A stretch of DNA of 64,000 nt from Streptomyces aureus (GCF_000725495.1 NZ_JNZD01000025.1:124001-188000), one strand, 5' to 3'; numbered from the stretch's first letter, positions 39,952 to 48,964 are shown. Made by a program: numbers and translations. The notes: generated by a model not told the origin, from the sequence alone.

Positions 39952-40939
39952 GACGGCCGGTCTCCTCGAGGGTGAGGGGGTGAGGGAAGTGGCAGGCCGC
40001 GGTGCCGTCCTCGACGGAAGCCGGTTCCGGCCGGTCGGTGCGGCACAGGTCCCGCGCGCGGGGGCACCGGTCGCCGAAAGCGCATCCGCCGGGCACCTCG
40101 AAGCCGGACAGCGGTCTGCCGGGGATCGAGCGGAGCTGCGCGCCGATGTCGGAGACCGAGGGGCGGGAGGCGAGCAGGGCCCGCGTGTAAGGGTGGGAGG
40201 CGCGTCCGCGCAGCCGGTCGGCGGGGAGTTCCTCCACCGTCGTACCCGCGTACATGACCGCGACCCGGTCGCACACGGCCGCCGCGAGTTCGAGGTCGTG
40301 GGTGATGAACAGCAGGGCGAGTCCGCGTGCCGCGCGGGCCTCTCCGATGATGGCCATCACCTCTTCCTGGGTGGTCACGTCGAGGGCCGTGGTCGGCTCG
40401 TCGGCGAGGAGCAGGCGGGGTTCGGCGGCGAGCGCAGCAGCGATCATGACGCGTTGGAGCAGGCCGCCGGACAATTCGTGGGGGCGTTGGCGCATGCGCC
40501 GCTCGGCGTCGGGGATGCCCACCTCGCGCAGGATCGCGGTGACCTTCCTGGACGCCTCGGCGGCCGGGACACCGCGTGCGGTGGTCAGTCCCTCGATGAG
40601 GAAGTCGCCGATACCGCGGGCGGGGTTGATGTGGGCCCGTGGGTCCTGGAACACCATGGCGACGTCGGTCGCCCGGAAGGCGCGCAGCCGTTCGGGCCTC
40701 ATCCTTGGGACGGACTCCCCGGCGAACAGCACCTCTCCGTGGACGCGGGCGCCGGGCGGCAGCAGTCCGAGGACGGAGCGGGCCGTCAGGGACTTGCCGG
40801 AACCGGACTCCCCCACCAGGGCGACGGCCGCTCCCTCGGGGATGCCGAGGTCGACGCGGTGGACGACGGTGCGCAGTTCTCCGTCGAGGGGCAGGTCTAT
40901 GCCGAGCGCGTCGATCCGGAGCAGGGGTTCTGTGCTCAT
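39944..40939 (-). CDS. ABC transporter ATP-binding protein (DppD/OppD type)
   Basis: This 331-residue ATPase has Walker A GESGSGKSLTA, Q-loop VFQDPRAHINP, signature HELSGGLLQRVMIAAAL (SGGLLQ instead of SGGQ, as in some OppD proteins), Walker B LLLADEPTTALD, and the H-loop. The C-terminal oligopeptide domain contains the cysteine cluster CAFGDRCPRARDLC plus a later Cys, which in OppD/DppD relatives binds an iron-sulphur cluster. ATG 40939 overlaps the preceding permease stop by 4 bases. Confidence 0.93.
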   Translation of the reverse strand: MSTEPLLRIDALGIDLPLDGELRTVVHRVDLGIPEGAAVALVGESGSGKSLTARSVLGLLPPGARVHGEVLFAGESVPRMRPERLRAFRATDVAMVFQDPRAHINPARGIGDFLIEGLTTARGVPAAEASRKVTAILREVGIPDAERRMRQRPHELSGGLLQRVMIAAALAAEPRLLLADEPTTALDVTTQEEVMAIIGEARAARGLALLFITHDLELAAAVCDRVAVMYAGTTVEELPADRLRGRASHPYTRALLASRPSVSDIGAQLRSIPGRPLSGFEVPGGCAFGDRCPRARDLCRTDRPEPASVEDGTAACHFPHPLTLEETGRHA

Positions 40940-41808
40940 GCGTTGTCTCCGAGCAGTCGTCGGGACAGTCCCGTGCCCAGCAGGTTGAAGGCGACGACGA
41001 CGATCAGGATGGCGAGGCCCGCGTACAGCGACTGCTGCGGCTGGCCGGACAGGATGGAGGGGGCTCCGTTGGACACCATGAGGCCCCATTCGGGGTCCGG
41101 GGGCCTGCTGCCGAGGCCGAGGAAGGAGATGGCGGCGACGTCCAGGAGGGCGTAGCCGAAGCCGATGGTGGCCTGGACGAGGACCAGGGGAAGCAGGTTG
41201 GGCAGCAGGTGCCGTGTCCAGATGCGGGCGGTGGGCGCGCCGAGGAGCTGGAGCGCGGAGACGTAGGGGAGGTTGCGTTCCCTGAGGGCTGCGGATCGTA
41301 CGACCCGGGTGATCAGGGGGAGGTAGGCGATCGACAGGGCGACGATCGGCGCGGTGAGGCCGGCGCCGAAGACCGCGGCGACGAGGACGGCCAGGATGAG
41401 CCCGGGGAAGCCGAACACGATGTCCAGGGCGCCCGAGACGAGGCGGTCAACCCAGCCTCCGGACCAGGCCGCGGTCAGCGCGAGGAGGGTGCCGAGGACG
41501 GTGGACACGGCGACGACGACGGCGGGTGCGGCGAGGCTGGCGCGGGTCCCGGCGATGAGCCGGGACAGGAGGTCGCGTCCGGTGTCGTCCGTGCCCAGCA
41601 GGTGGGTGGCGGAGGGTCCGGCGTAGACGTTCATGGGGTCCACGGCGTTCGGGTCGTGCGGGGCGAGCAGGGGTCCGAGCACGGCCAGGAGCACGAACAG
41701 GCCGACGACGCATCCCGCGCCGAGGGTCAGCCGGTCGCGGGGGCGGGTGCGCTTCGCCTTCGTCCGGCCTGTGCCGGTGGTCGTACCGCTGAGCGGGGCG
41801 GTCGTCAT
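40936..41808 (-). CDS. ABC transporter permease (DppC/OppC type)
   Basis: This 290-residue permease has a cytoplasmic N-terminus rich in Thr, Arg and Lys, one helix (LTLGAGCVVGLFVLLAVLGP), the family segment HLLGTDDTGRDLLSRLIAGT and five more helices. The EAA-type loop that contacts the ATPase is near RNLPYVSALQLLGAPTARIW. ATG 41808 follows GAAGGAGG and overlaps the partner permease by 4 bases. Confidence 0.92.
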   Translation of the reverse strand: MTTAPLSGTTTGTGRTKAKRTRPRDRLTLGAGCVVGLFVLLAVLGPLLAPHDPNAVDPMNVYAGPSATHLLGTDDTGRDLLSRLIAGTRASLAAPAVVVAVSTVLGTLLALTAAWSGGWVDRLVSGALDIVFGFPGLILAVLVAAVFGAGLTAPIVALSIAYLPLITRVVRSAALRERNLPYVSALQLLGAPTARIWTRHLLPNLLPLVLVQATIGFGYALLDVAAISFLGLGSRPPDPEWGLMVSNGAPSILSGQPQQSLYAGLAILIVVVAFNLLGTGLSRRLLGDNA

Positions 41809-42755
41809 CGTGCCTCCTTCTGCGCGGCGCGGGGGTCGAGCGCGGTGCTGATCAGGTCGACGGCGGTGTTGATGAGGACGAACACGACGACGAAGATCAG
41901 GGAGACGGCCTGTACGACGGCCATGTCCTGCTTGGCGGCGGCCTCGATCATGAGGGCTCCGAGTCCCCCGGTGCCGAAGGCCTGTTCGGCGACGGCCGCG
42001 GTGGCGATGATCCCTGCGATGCCGACGCCGGAGACGGCGAAGACGGGTCCCGAGGCGTTGTGCAGCACGTGCCGGCGGATCACCGTGCGTTCGGGCACTC
42101 CCCTGCTCCGGGCGGTCTCCACATGCTCGGAGCGCATCTCCGCGCGGACCGCGGTCCGGGTGACCTGGGCGACGTAGCCGATCCAGGTCATCGCCAGCGC
42201 CGCGGCGGGCAGGGTCAGATGCGTCAGGGTCCCGGTGAAGCCCTCGCCGGAGCCGTAGACGGGGAACCAGGGGAGCTTGACGGCGAAGAGCCAGATCAGC
42301 AGGACCGCCATGACGAAGGTGGGGACCGCCATGGCCCCGGCGGTGACGGTCGTGGCGAGCGTCTCCGTGCGGCCGCCGCGCAGGGCGGCGACGGTGCCGA
42401 TCACGGTGCCCGCGGCGAGGACGAGGACGGAGGCGTAGAGGACGAGCGCGAGGGTGGTGCCGGCGCGGTCGCCGATGAGGTCGGCGACCGAGTCGCGGTA
42501 GACGAGGGACTTCCCGAAGTCGCCCCGCAGACAGTCGCCGAGCCAGTGCCAGTAGCCCTGGAGGAACGGGTCGTCCAGGTGGTACGCGCGGTGGATCTGC
42601 GCCAGGACGGCGGGATCGGGGTTCCGGCTGCCTCCGACGAGCAGGGTGGCCGGGTCCCCCGGGGTCAGGAACATGGCGCCGTGGATGGCGAGGCTGGAGA
42701 CGAGCACGGTTACGACCAGCATCGCGAGCCGGGTGGCGGCGAAACGCGGGCTCAT
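41805..42755 (-). CDS. ABC transporter permease (DppB/OppB type)
   Basis: This 316-residue permease has six membrane helices and the DppB landmarks: an N-terminal helix (LAMLVVTVLVSSLAIHGAMF) followed by TPGDPATLL, the GDFGKSLVYRDSV segment and the EAA-like loop EMRSEHVETARSRGVPERTV. It pairs with the permease at 40936-41808. Its start overlaps the hydrolase stop by 4 bases, so hydrolase and transporter are made together. Confidence 0.92.
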   Translation of the reverse strand: MSPRFAATRLAMLVVTVLVSSLAIHGAMFLTPGDPATLLVGGSRNPDPAVLAQIHRAYHLDDPFLQGYWHWLGDCLRGDFGKSLVYRDSVADLIGDRAGTTLALVLYASVLVLAAGTVIGTVAALRGGRTETLATTVTAGAMAVPTFVMAVLLIWLFAVKLPWFPVYGSGEGFTGTLTHLTLPAAALAMTWIGYVAQVTRTAVRAEMRSEHVETARSRGVPERTVIRRHVLHNASGPVFAVSGVGIAGIIATAAVAEQAFGTGGLGALMIEAAAKQDMAVVQAVSLIFVVVFVLINTAVDLISTALDPRAAQKEAR

Positions 42756-44440
42756 AGCGCGTCACCGCCCTCGGCGCTCCCGGGCAGGACGGCCAGGCTC
42801 AGGCGGGAGGGACGGGCGCAGCCGGTCCACAGCGTCTGCCGGCTCGCCTTGGGGGCGGTCGTCAGCCACGGGCTCTCCAGCGAACCGGAGTTGGGCAGAT
42901 GGTTCGGGAAGTCGCTGCCGGCGATCATCAGGGCGAGGCGGTGGCCGGGGCGGACCCGGTAGCCGGTGTGTCCGAGGTCGATCCGCAGCTCTCCGGGCGC
43001 GTCGGCCTGGGCGCAGCCCCGCAGGATCAGGCGCGCCGTGCCGTCGGGTGCCAGGTCGAGGAGCCGTACGAAGACGTCGAACGTGGGTGCCGTGCTCTCG
43101 ACGTGCAGCACCGCGTGGGCGGGGCCCGCCAGGTCGAGCGGGTGCTCGGAGGCGGGCGTGGTGAACACGAGGACGTCGTCGCGGTCGAGGGTGCGGCGTT
43201 CGTCGGCGTGGTCGCGCAGCTGGAGGAACGTGTCGGGTGCGGCGGACGGCACGAGGTCGTCCGGGTCGTAGCGCCACTCGGCGCGTTCCGTGGGTTCGGC
43301 CGGGTGGGGTGCGAGGGTCCCGCCGGGGACTGTGCCGGCCGCGACGGCCGGGTCGGTCAGGTACAGCTCGGTCACGGTGACGCCGGGCGGCGGCCAGGCG
43401 GGCGAGGTGTGCCAGCCCTCGTGTCCGAGCTTCCAGCGCACCCGGGGCAGCGAGTCGGGCCGGGCGACGCCCTTGAGGAAGACGTCGAAGAACTCGAGCG
43501 CGGGACCGGCGTAGGAGTCGAGCATGCGCTCCAGCGCGGTGTCGCCGGCCAGGTGGTCGGTGGCGGGGGTGGCCGGGGCGTCCTCGAGGAAGTAGTTCTC
43601 GTGGTCGATCGTGTCGGCGATCAGGTACTGCACGGCCGCCCAGCCGGGGCGTCCGGCCAGTTCGGTGTAGTCCCGCATGTGGGCGATGCCGAGGTTGTCG
43701 AACCAGCCCACGCAGTGGAGCACCGGCACGGGCCGGGCGTCGTAGGGGTGCGGCCCGTTGTAGGGGGCGAGGGGGATGCCGCCGACGATGAGGTCGAATC
43801 CCGGCGAGCGCTTGCCGATGGTCTCGAACGCCTCCTCGTAGGCTGCGATGACGGGGCGTCGGGTGAGGTCGACGTCGAACTCGTGGATGTCGTTGTCCGT
43901 CCAGACCTGCGCCTGGTACGTCGTCCCCTCAAGCCACAGGGGCTGGCGTCCGGAGCCGGAGTCGTAGGTGGCGATGCCGGGGGCGTTCGACGTGCAGGTG
44001 ACGCGGGGGACGATGGCGCGCAGGGCGGGGTGCTGGCTGGAGACCGCGGACCACTGGGTGAAGCCGTAGTACGAGTCGCCGAACATGCCCACGGTCCCGT
44101 CGGACCAGGGCTGGCGGGTGATCCACTCGAGGGTGTCGAAGCCGTCGTCGACCTCGCCGGTCCAGCCGAGGGTCCTGCCCTCGGAGCGGAACTTGCCGCG
44201 GACGTCCTGGACGACCACGGCGTATCCGCGGGCCGTGAACCGCTTGGCGATCCGGTCGAAGAAGACGTAGCGGCTGTTCTTGTCGTAGGGCAGCCGGGCC
44301 AGGACGGCCGGCACCGGCCCCTCCCGGTCGACGGCGTAGACGTCGGTGGCCAGCAGCGCTCCGTCCCGCATCCGCACCATGTGCTGGCGCGCGTGCGGGG
44401 GGACGGGCTGCGGGGTGACGCGCTGGACGGCAAGGCTCAT
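42752..44440 (-). CDS. CocE/NonD family hydrolase
   Basis: This 562-residue enzyme belongs to the CocE/NonD group of alpha/beta hydrolases (cocaine esterase, glutaryl acylase-like and X-Pro dipeptidyl peptidase relatives). The nucleophile is Ser123 in MFGDSYYGFTQW; the early block VLARLPYDKN and VVQDVRGKFRSEG are typical. A C-terminal jelly-roll domain (LDRDDVLVFTTPA, HRLALMIAGSDFPNHLPNSG) matches the PepX_C module. There is no signal peptide. It starts the ABC operon (ATG 44440, GGAGGGC upstream), so it probably cleaves an ester or amide taken up by the transporter. Operator site C lies 30 bases upstream. Confidence 0.92.
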   Translation of the reverse strand: MSLAVQRVTPQPVPPHARQHMVRMRDGALLATDVYAVDREGPVPAVLARLPYDKNSRYVFFDRIAKRFTARGYAVVVQDVRGKFRSEGRTLGWTGEVDDGFDTLEWITRQPWSDGTVGMFGDSYYGFTQWSAVSSQHPALRAIVPRVTCTSNAPGIATYDSGSGRQPLWLEGTTYQAQVWTDNDIHEFDVDLTRRPVIAAYEEAFETIGKRSPGFDLIVGGIPLAPYNGPHPYDARPVPVLHCVGWFDNLGIAHMRDYTELAGRPGWAAVQYLIADTIDHENYFLEDAPATPATDHLAGDTALERMLDSYAGPALEFFDVFLKGVARPDSLPRVRWKLGHEGWHTSPAWPPPGVTVTELYLTDPAVAAGTVPGGTLAPHPAEPTERAEWRYDPDDLVPSAAPDTFLQLRDHADERRTLDRDDVLVFTTPASEHPLDLAGPAHAVLHVESTAPTFDVFVRLLDLAPDGTARLILRGCAQADAPGELRIDLGHTGYRVRPGHRLALMIAGSDFPNHLPNSGSLESPWLTTAPKASRQTLWTGCARPSRLSLAVLPGSAEGGDAL

Positions 44441-44470
44441 GCGGCCCTCCACGGAAGCGAATCTTTAGAC

Positions 44471-44492
44471 AACATCGTGATACAACAACGTT
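44471..44492. promoter_or_regulatory. Inverted-repeat operator before the CocE/ABC operon (site C)
   Basis: AACATCGT (44471-44478) and ACAACGTT (44485-44492) flank GATACA. Both half-sites are identical to those of site D upstream of the TetR gene. A TTGACG -35-like box lies at 44515-44510 on the minus strand, so the site falls between that box and the hydrolase start at 44440. Confidence 0.75.
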
Positions 44493-44536
44493 GCATCTCG
44501 CTCGGCGGACGTCAACCCCCGGTCGGACACACCCCG

Positions 44537-45076
44537 TCACACGGGGGACGACCGAAGCCCCGGGGCCCCCGCGACGCATCCCCGAGGGCGCGGGCGGGGC
44601 ATGCTCTCGACCCGACCGGGCACGGACAGTGGGACGGAGACGGACGCGAAGGCGCGCGTGGAGCCGTCCGCCCGCCGGTGCAGCAGGAACCGCTCGGACA
44701 GGGCGGAGACCATCGGCAGACCGCGCCCCCTGACCCCTTCCAGGTCGCCCCAGACCCCGGCTCCGCGGACATCGGGAAGCGGCCGGGAGCATCCGGTGTC
44801 GACGACCTCGACCTCCAGAAGGCGGCCGCAGCAATGGAGGCGGACGGCCATGTCACGGCCGCCGTGTTCCGCCGCGTTGGCCAGCAGTTCGGCGAGGACG
44901 ACGATCGCGTCGCCGGCCGGGACACCCCAGCCCGCCAGCAGCCGGGCGGCGCAGGAACGGACGAGACGGGCGGCCTCGGGAGTGGCAGCGAGAGAGAAGA
45001 CCGCGGACCTGCAGGGACCGGCGCCGCGACGGCGGCGGGTCCGGACGGGCGAGGCGGCACGGGACGGGCTGTGCAT
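44537..45076 (-). CDS. RsbW-like ATP-binding protein
   Basis: This 179-residue protein carries a HATPase_c_2 domain over about residues 25-140. The N box is ELLANAAEHGGRD and the ATP lid RGRGLPMVSALSERF. The N-terminus is arginine-rich and the C-terminal 30 residues are proline/arginine-rich. Such proteins act as anti-sigma kinases; no STAS or sigma gene is adjacent. ATG 45076 follows GGGAGGAG. It lies between the hydrolase and TetR genes but has its own orientation and probably its own promoter. Confidence 0.82.
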   Translation of the reverse strand: MHSPSRAASPVRTRRRRGAGPCRSAVFSLAATPEAARLVRSCAARLLAGWGVPAGDAIVVLAELLANAAEHGGRDMAVRLHCCGRLLEVEVVDTGCSRPLPDVRGAGVWGDLEGVRGRGLPMVSALSERFLLHRRADGSTRAFASVSVPLSVPGRVESMPRPRPRGCVAGAPGLRSSPV

Positions 45077-45292
45077 CGGGATTCTCCTCCCGGATCGTCC
45101 GGGCAGGCGCCGCACGCGGGTGCGCGGCACCGACGACGGGCGCGGGTCGGTGCGTTCGAGGGGCGGCCGCGCCGTCCACGTCCGGTGGCCTCAGGGGCAT
45201 CGAATGCGTCGCCGGCACGACCTCGGGCGGGCGGGAAGGGGCACGGGATCCGCCGGACGGGCGGCTCGCGTCCGGCCCCGGATCACAGACCA

Positions 45293-45314
45293 AACATCGT
45301 GATATAACAACGTT
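45293..45314. promoter_or_regulatory. Inverted-repeat operator before the TetR gene (site D)
   Basis: AACATCGT (45293-45300) and ACAACGTT (45307-45314) flank GATATA, 50 bases upstream of the TetR start. Together with the following GCAT it matches site C at all but one central base, which points to one regulator acting at both. Confidence 0.78.
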
Positions 45315-45363
45315 GCATTACATGGTGTTCTACGTCAACCCGCCTCTGAGCTAGGTTTCCTCC

Positions 45364-45930
45364 ATGCCGATCGACGTCGACGAAGTCCAGCGCCGCAAGG
45401 CAATCGCCCGGGCGACCCTCGCGGTCGCCGCCCGTGACGGGGCGCACGCGATCACCATCCGCGCCGTCGCCAAGGAGCTCGGCGGCTCCACGGCCATGGT
45501 CACCAACTACGTCCCCACGCGGACGGCCCTGATCACCAACGCCGTCCGCGCGGCGGAGTCCCAGTGGCGGGCCGACCTCGAGTCCCACGTCGGCGACCGG
45601 ACCGGCGCGGACCGGCTGCGCGCCACGGTCGAATGGCACCTCAGCACGGAACCCGAGGACCTCCTCCTGCGCACGATGTGGGTGGAGATGCTCTCCTCGG
45701 CGCACGTCGACCCGGCCGGGGTCGACCGGCAGGAACCCCGCGAGTCGCGCCAGGAGTTCCTCGAGGCCGCCGCGGCCGCGGGCGTGCCCGACGCGGCCCT
45801 CGCCGCCGACGTCCTCTCCCTGCTGACCCGCGGCTACTACGTCAGCTCGATGGAGGAACCCGGCTACTGGACGGCCGAGCGGGCCGCCCGCGTCGCCAAG
45901 GCCGTGGTGGAGGCCCTCGTCACCGACTGA
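45364..45930 (+). CDS. TetR-family transcriptional repressor
   Basis: This 188-residue protein has a TetR N-terminal HTH (RRKAIARATLAVAARDGAHA, ITIRAVAKELGGSTAMVTNY, with the recognition helix in GGSTAMVTNYVPTRTALITN) and a helical ligand-binding C-domain. It starts at ATG 45364. Operator site D lies directly upstream, so autoregulation is likely, and related sites precede the CocE/ABC operon, the binding protein and the amidase. The ligand is probably the transported compound or its product. Confidence 0.9.
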   Translation: MPIDVDEVQRRKAIARATLAVAARDGAHAITIRAVAKELGGSTAMVTNYVPTRTALITNAVRAAESQWRADLESHVGDRTGADRLRATVEWHLSTEPEDLLLRTMWVEMLSSAHVDPAGVDRQEPRESRQEFLEAAAAAGVPDAALAADVLSLLTRGYYVSSMEEPGYWTAERAARVAKAVVEALVTD

Positions 45931-46144
45931 ACCGGAGCCGCGGCGCGATCACGGGGGACCGCGGCGGGGAGCGGCGCGAGAACCGGGTGGGCCTGGGTAC
46001 TCGCACTGAAGGAGCACGCCGGTCCGTACGGCGCCGGGCACCTTCACGCCCTCGTGCGCGGGATCGTGCCCACCACCGGGCCGCCGCGCCCCTCCGGCGG
46101 ACACCACGACACCGGACCCGACACACCGGTCAGTGAGGCCGATC

Positions 46145-46309
46145 ATGAGCGAGCCATTCCCGACCCCGTCCCAGGCGGAGGGCGAACGTACCGACGACCA
46201 GGCGGAGACGGTCCATCCCGACGTCCTCCGCACGACGCCCTCGCAGGCCGAGGGCGAGGACACGCAGGACCCCGACGGCGACAACGCCCCGGACACGCAG
46301 ACGCGTTGA
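46145..46309 (+). CDS. Small acidic protein with a repeated TPSQAEGE motif
   Basis: This 54-residue protein is strongly acidic and hydrophilic (MSEPFPTPSQAEGERTDDQA) and contains TPSQAEGE twice, 25 residues apart. It is probably disordered. I have no function for it; similar short acidic proteins are common in streptomycetes. ATG 46145 follows GTGAGG. A 10-bp inverted repeat follows before the next gene. Confidence 0.65.
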   Translation: MSEPFPTPSQAEGERTDDQAETVHPDVLRTTPSQAEGEDTQDPDGDNAPDTQTR

Positions 46310-46379
46310 GCATCCACGGGGCGGTCCACGGCGGTCCACCGAGCGCGGAAGGTGATGTCAGACCCCTGTGACAGGGTGA

Positions 46380-46406
46380 GTCCCGGACGGAAGACGCGTC
46401 CGGGAC
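46380..46406. terminator. Inverted repeat between a small gene and a large hypothetical gene
   Basis: GTCCCGGACG (46380-46389) pairs perfectly with CGTCCGGGAC (46397-46406) around a 7-base loop. It may end the transcript of the small acidic protein or lie in the leader of the gene at 46434. Confidence 0.5.
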
Positions 46407-46433
46407 GATCCCGATGACCCCAGGGAGCAGCAC

Positions 46434-48527
46434 GTGACCAGCCCCGACACCGCCCCGCCCGGGCGCCGTTCGACACGGCGGCGCTCGGACCTCAGTACGA
46501 TCACGGCCTGGTGGCGGGAGCTCGAACGGGATGGCTTCCTCGCGCTGCCTCCGCCGAGCCGGGCCCGTTACACCCAGTCCGAAGGCCATGGCGACGCCGC
46601 CGAACTCCTCGCGGCGCGCGGGCTCACCGGCCCCGCCTCCTTCGCGTACTGGCACTGGCAGTCGCATCAGCGCGCCTTCGACCGGTCCGGCTCGCTGACG
46701 GGCGAACTCCTGCTGCACTGGGGCGGCGACCACGCCACCGTCGCCGCAGGTCTCGGCGACGGACCGGAAGGTTTCCATGTCGTCGACGGCGGGCCGAAGA
46801 GCGCGTTCCGGCTGGACCGGACAACGGCCCGGGACGAGGCGGGCCTGCCCGACCCCGCGGACCCGGACGGAGTGCGCCAGTTCCTGGCCGCGCTCGACGA
46901 ACCCGTGGACCGCGGCGCCTCCTCCCTGCGCTACCGCCCGCTGTCACCGGCCGAGGCCGCCTGGCTCCACGACCGGCTGCACGACCCCCTGGACCTCTCG
47001 GCCGTCACCCACTTCGTGACCGCGCTGGAACGGCGGGACGAACTCACCCCCGACGAGACGGACCGACTGCTGACCGCCTGCCGGCGGGAGCACGAAGGAC
47101 AGTTCACCGAGTGGGGCCCTTGGCGGGACCTGCTGCACGCGCTGCTGCGCCACGACCGCGCGGAGGCATGGGAGATCGTCGCCGACCTCGGCCCCGGCGC
47201 GTCCGCCGTGCTGCGACAGGTGCCGTCCGAGCGGGGACTGGCCGCGGTGCGGGGATACGCGCTCGCGGGCGACCGCGCCTCGGTGTACTCCTGGCTGGCG
47301 CTGCACCGCTCGCTCCGCGAGCCCGACGCGGTGGACGCCGCGTCCGCACTCGCGTCGGAACTCATCGCGGCCGGCGCCCCCGACACCTCCCTGCGCGGAC
47401 TGTACGACGCCCTGATCGGGGCCGTCACGGCCGACTGGCGCCGGGAGACGGGCGCGGACCATCACGCCGGTCTGTCGTACGCGGCGTTCTCTGCGGTCCG
47501 CTTCGGCACCGACGAGCGACTGCCCCACACCCTGCGCGTCCTCGCGGCGGGGGTCGCACGCGACCAGACCGATCTCGTACGGGAGGAGGCGCTGAAGCCC
47601 GGCGGTTCCGCGCTGACCGGCATCGACACCGCCGAGGTGCTGGCTGCCGTGGGGCGGTTCGAGGCCGCCCGGGAGGGGCTCCTGTCCGGCACGGGGCCCG
47701 ATCTCACGGCCTACGAAGGGGCGTTGGGTCGTGTCTGGCACCGGTACCGGACGCTCACGGACACCGACGTGCGCTGGCTGCGGGAGCGGGTGGCCGACCC
47801 GGACACGGATCTGCAGGGGCTCGGGTTCTGCCTCGAACTCCTCGTCGCCCACGGCCTGGCCACGGAGGCGGAGGTCGACGCGCTGCTGCCGCGCCGGATG
47901 AAGGACCTCACCAAGACGTACCGGACCACGTACACCGAATGGCGGCACCCGCTGGTCACCTTGACCTGCCTCGCCCTTGACCTGGGCCATCCGGCCGCGG
48001 GAAAGCTGGTCTCCTGGTGGAGCGGAGCCCGGCCGGTGTGGAAGGACAAGGTGCGGCTCCTCACCCACCTCGGCGCCCCCGACGAGACGAAGGCCGCCGA
48101 GCTGTGGGACTTCGTGGTCTCCCCCGCCCACGACGTGGGCCAGCTGATGACCTGGGTGCTCCTCCGGGCCCGGCTGGACAGGGAGCACCCCCTGCTCGTG
48201 GCCGACCGACTGCTCGGCACCCCGGGCGTCAACGGCCATGTGCTGCAACGGGTGTTGCTCGGTGTGGCCGATCCCTTGCAGCCACTGTGGCACTACTCCG
48301 TCAATTCCAGCAGCCGGAGCTGGTGGCAGCGCGCCGTGGAGGTCGCCGACCACCCCGGGCTGTCCCCGCAGGCCCGCGCCGCCGGACTGCGCGCCGCCAC
48401 CGAGCACTGCCTGATCCGCTACCCCGGCCGACTGGAACCGGCGGCGACCGAGGCCGAACGCGCGGAGGCGCGGGCCTGGCTCGACGGGCACACGGGCGGC
48501 GGGGGCGGGGGCACGTCGCCGCGCTGA
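46434..48527 (+). CDS. Large cytoplasmic protein, function unknown
   Basis: This 697-residue protein has no signal peptide or membrane helix. It is rich in Leu, Ala, Arg and Asp with many short amphipathic helices (TPDETDRLLTACRREHEGQF, LLHALLRHDRAEAWEIVADL, AAELWDFVVSPAHDVGQLMT), giving the look of an alpha-helical repeat protein. Aromatic-rich pieces such as TAWWRELERDGFLALPPPSR and SFAYWHWQSHQRAFDRSG mark the N-terminal 90 residues. It ends in a glycine run. I do not recognise a family or active site. GTG 46434 follows CAGGGAG. It is a single gene between hairpins. Confidence 0.8.
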   Translation: MTSPDTAPPGRRSTRRRSDLSTITAWWRELERDGFLALPPPSRARYTQSEGHGDAAELLAARGLTGPASFAYWHWQSHQRAFDRSGSLTGELLLHWGGDHATVAAGLGDGPEGFHVVDGGPKSAFRLDRTTARDEAGLPDPADPDGVRQFLAALDEPVDRGASSLRYRPLSPAEAAWLHDRLHDPLDLSAVTHFVTALERRDELTPDETDRLLTACRREHEGQFTEWGPWRDLLHALLRHDRAEAWEIVADLGPGASAVLRQVPSERGLAAVRGYALAGDRASVYSWLALHRSLREPDAVDAASALASELIAAGAPDTSLRGLYDALIGAVTADWRRETGADHHAGLSYAAFSAVRFGTDERLPHTLRVLAAGVARDQTDLVREEALKPGGSALTGIDTAEVLAAVGRFEAAREGLLSGTGPDLTAYEGALGRVWHRYRTLTDTDVRWLRERVADPDTDLQGLGFCLELLVAHGLATEAEVDALLPRRMKDLTKTYRTTYTEWRHPLVTLTCLALDLGHPAAGKLVSWWSGARPVWKDKVRLLTHLGAPDETKAAELWDFVVSPAHDVGQLMTWVLLRARLDREHPLLVADRLLGTPGVNGHVLQRVLLGVADPLQPLWHYSVNSSSRSWWQRAVEVADHPGLSPQARAAGLRAATEHCLIRYPGRLEPAATEAERAEARAWLDGHTGGGGGGTSPR

Positions 48528-48546
48528 CGGACGCTCGCGCAAGGGG

Positions 48547-48577
48547 TCGGCCGGGCGGGGCCACAACCGCCGGCCGA
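48547..48577. terminator. Terminator between convergent genes
   Basis: TCGGCCGG (48547-48554) pairs with CCGGCCGA (48570-48577), and the stem can extend inward with one bulged G. It lies between the 697-residue protein gene and the SnoaL-like gene, which converge. Confidence 0.6.
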
Positions 48578-48598
48578 GGACCCGGTGGCCGAGGGGAG

Positions 48599-48964
48599 TC
48601 AGCGGGTCGGCGGGGTGAACTCGGGCTGGTCCAACAGGCGCAGCCAGCTCCCGTCGCTCTGGCGGCGGACGACCTGTGCCCGGGCTCCGGCCCCGTCCCT
48701 CGGCGGGGTCGAGGTCAGGGCGATGTCGCCGCTGACCAGGGTCGGCAGGGGCGGTTCCGGCGCGAAGCGCGGAGCGTGGGCCAGCACCTTCTCCCACAGG
48801 GCGCGGATCGCCTCCCGTCCGACGGTCAGTTCGCCGGGCGGGTAGGCCATCACCGCGTCCTCCTCGTAGAGCGCGGCGACCCCGGCGGCGTCACCAGCGT
48901 TGGACCGCTCCACGAACAGACGGGTGATGTCCTCGGGACGCATGGCCCTCTCGTACTCCGGCAT
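48599..48964 (-). CDS. SnoaL-like / NTF2-fold protein
   Basis: This 121-residue protein shows the NTF2-like fold of SnoaL-type polyketide cyclases and ketosteroid isomerase relatives: DITRLFVERSNAGDAAGVAA, LYEEDAVMAYPPGELTVGRE, IRALWEKVLAHAP, and the C-terminal DGSWLRLLDQPEF. No catalytic residue set can be assigned. ATG 48964 follows GGAGGAATCC. It is divergent from a LysR regulator with a dyad between, so it is probably the regulator's target. Confidence 0.85.
   Translation of the reverse strand: MPEYERAMRPEDITRLFVERSNAGDAAGVAALYEEDAVMAYPPGELTVGREAIRALWEKVLAHAPRFAPEPPLPTLVSGDIALTSTPPRDGAGARAQVVRRQSDGSWLRLLDQPEFTPPTR

Noticed and set aside
29391..45930. Secondary-metabolite gene cluster
   Set aside because: No polyketide, nonribosomal peptide, terpene or RiPP core enzyme is found; the genes fit uptake and breakdown better than synthesis.
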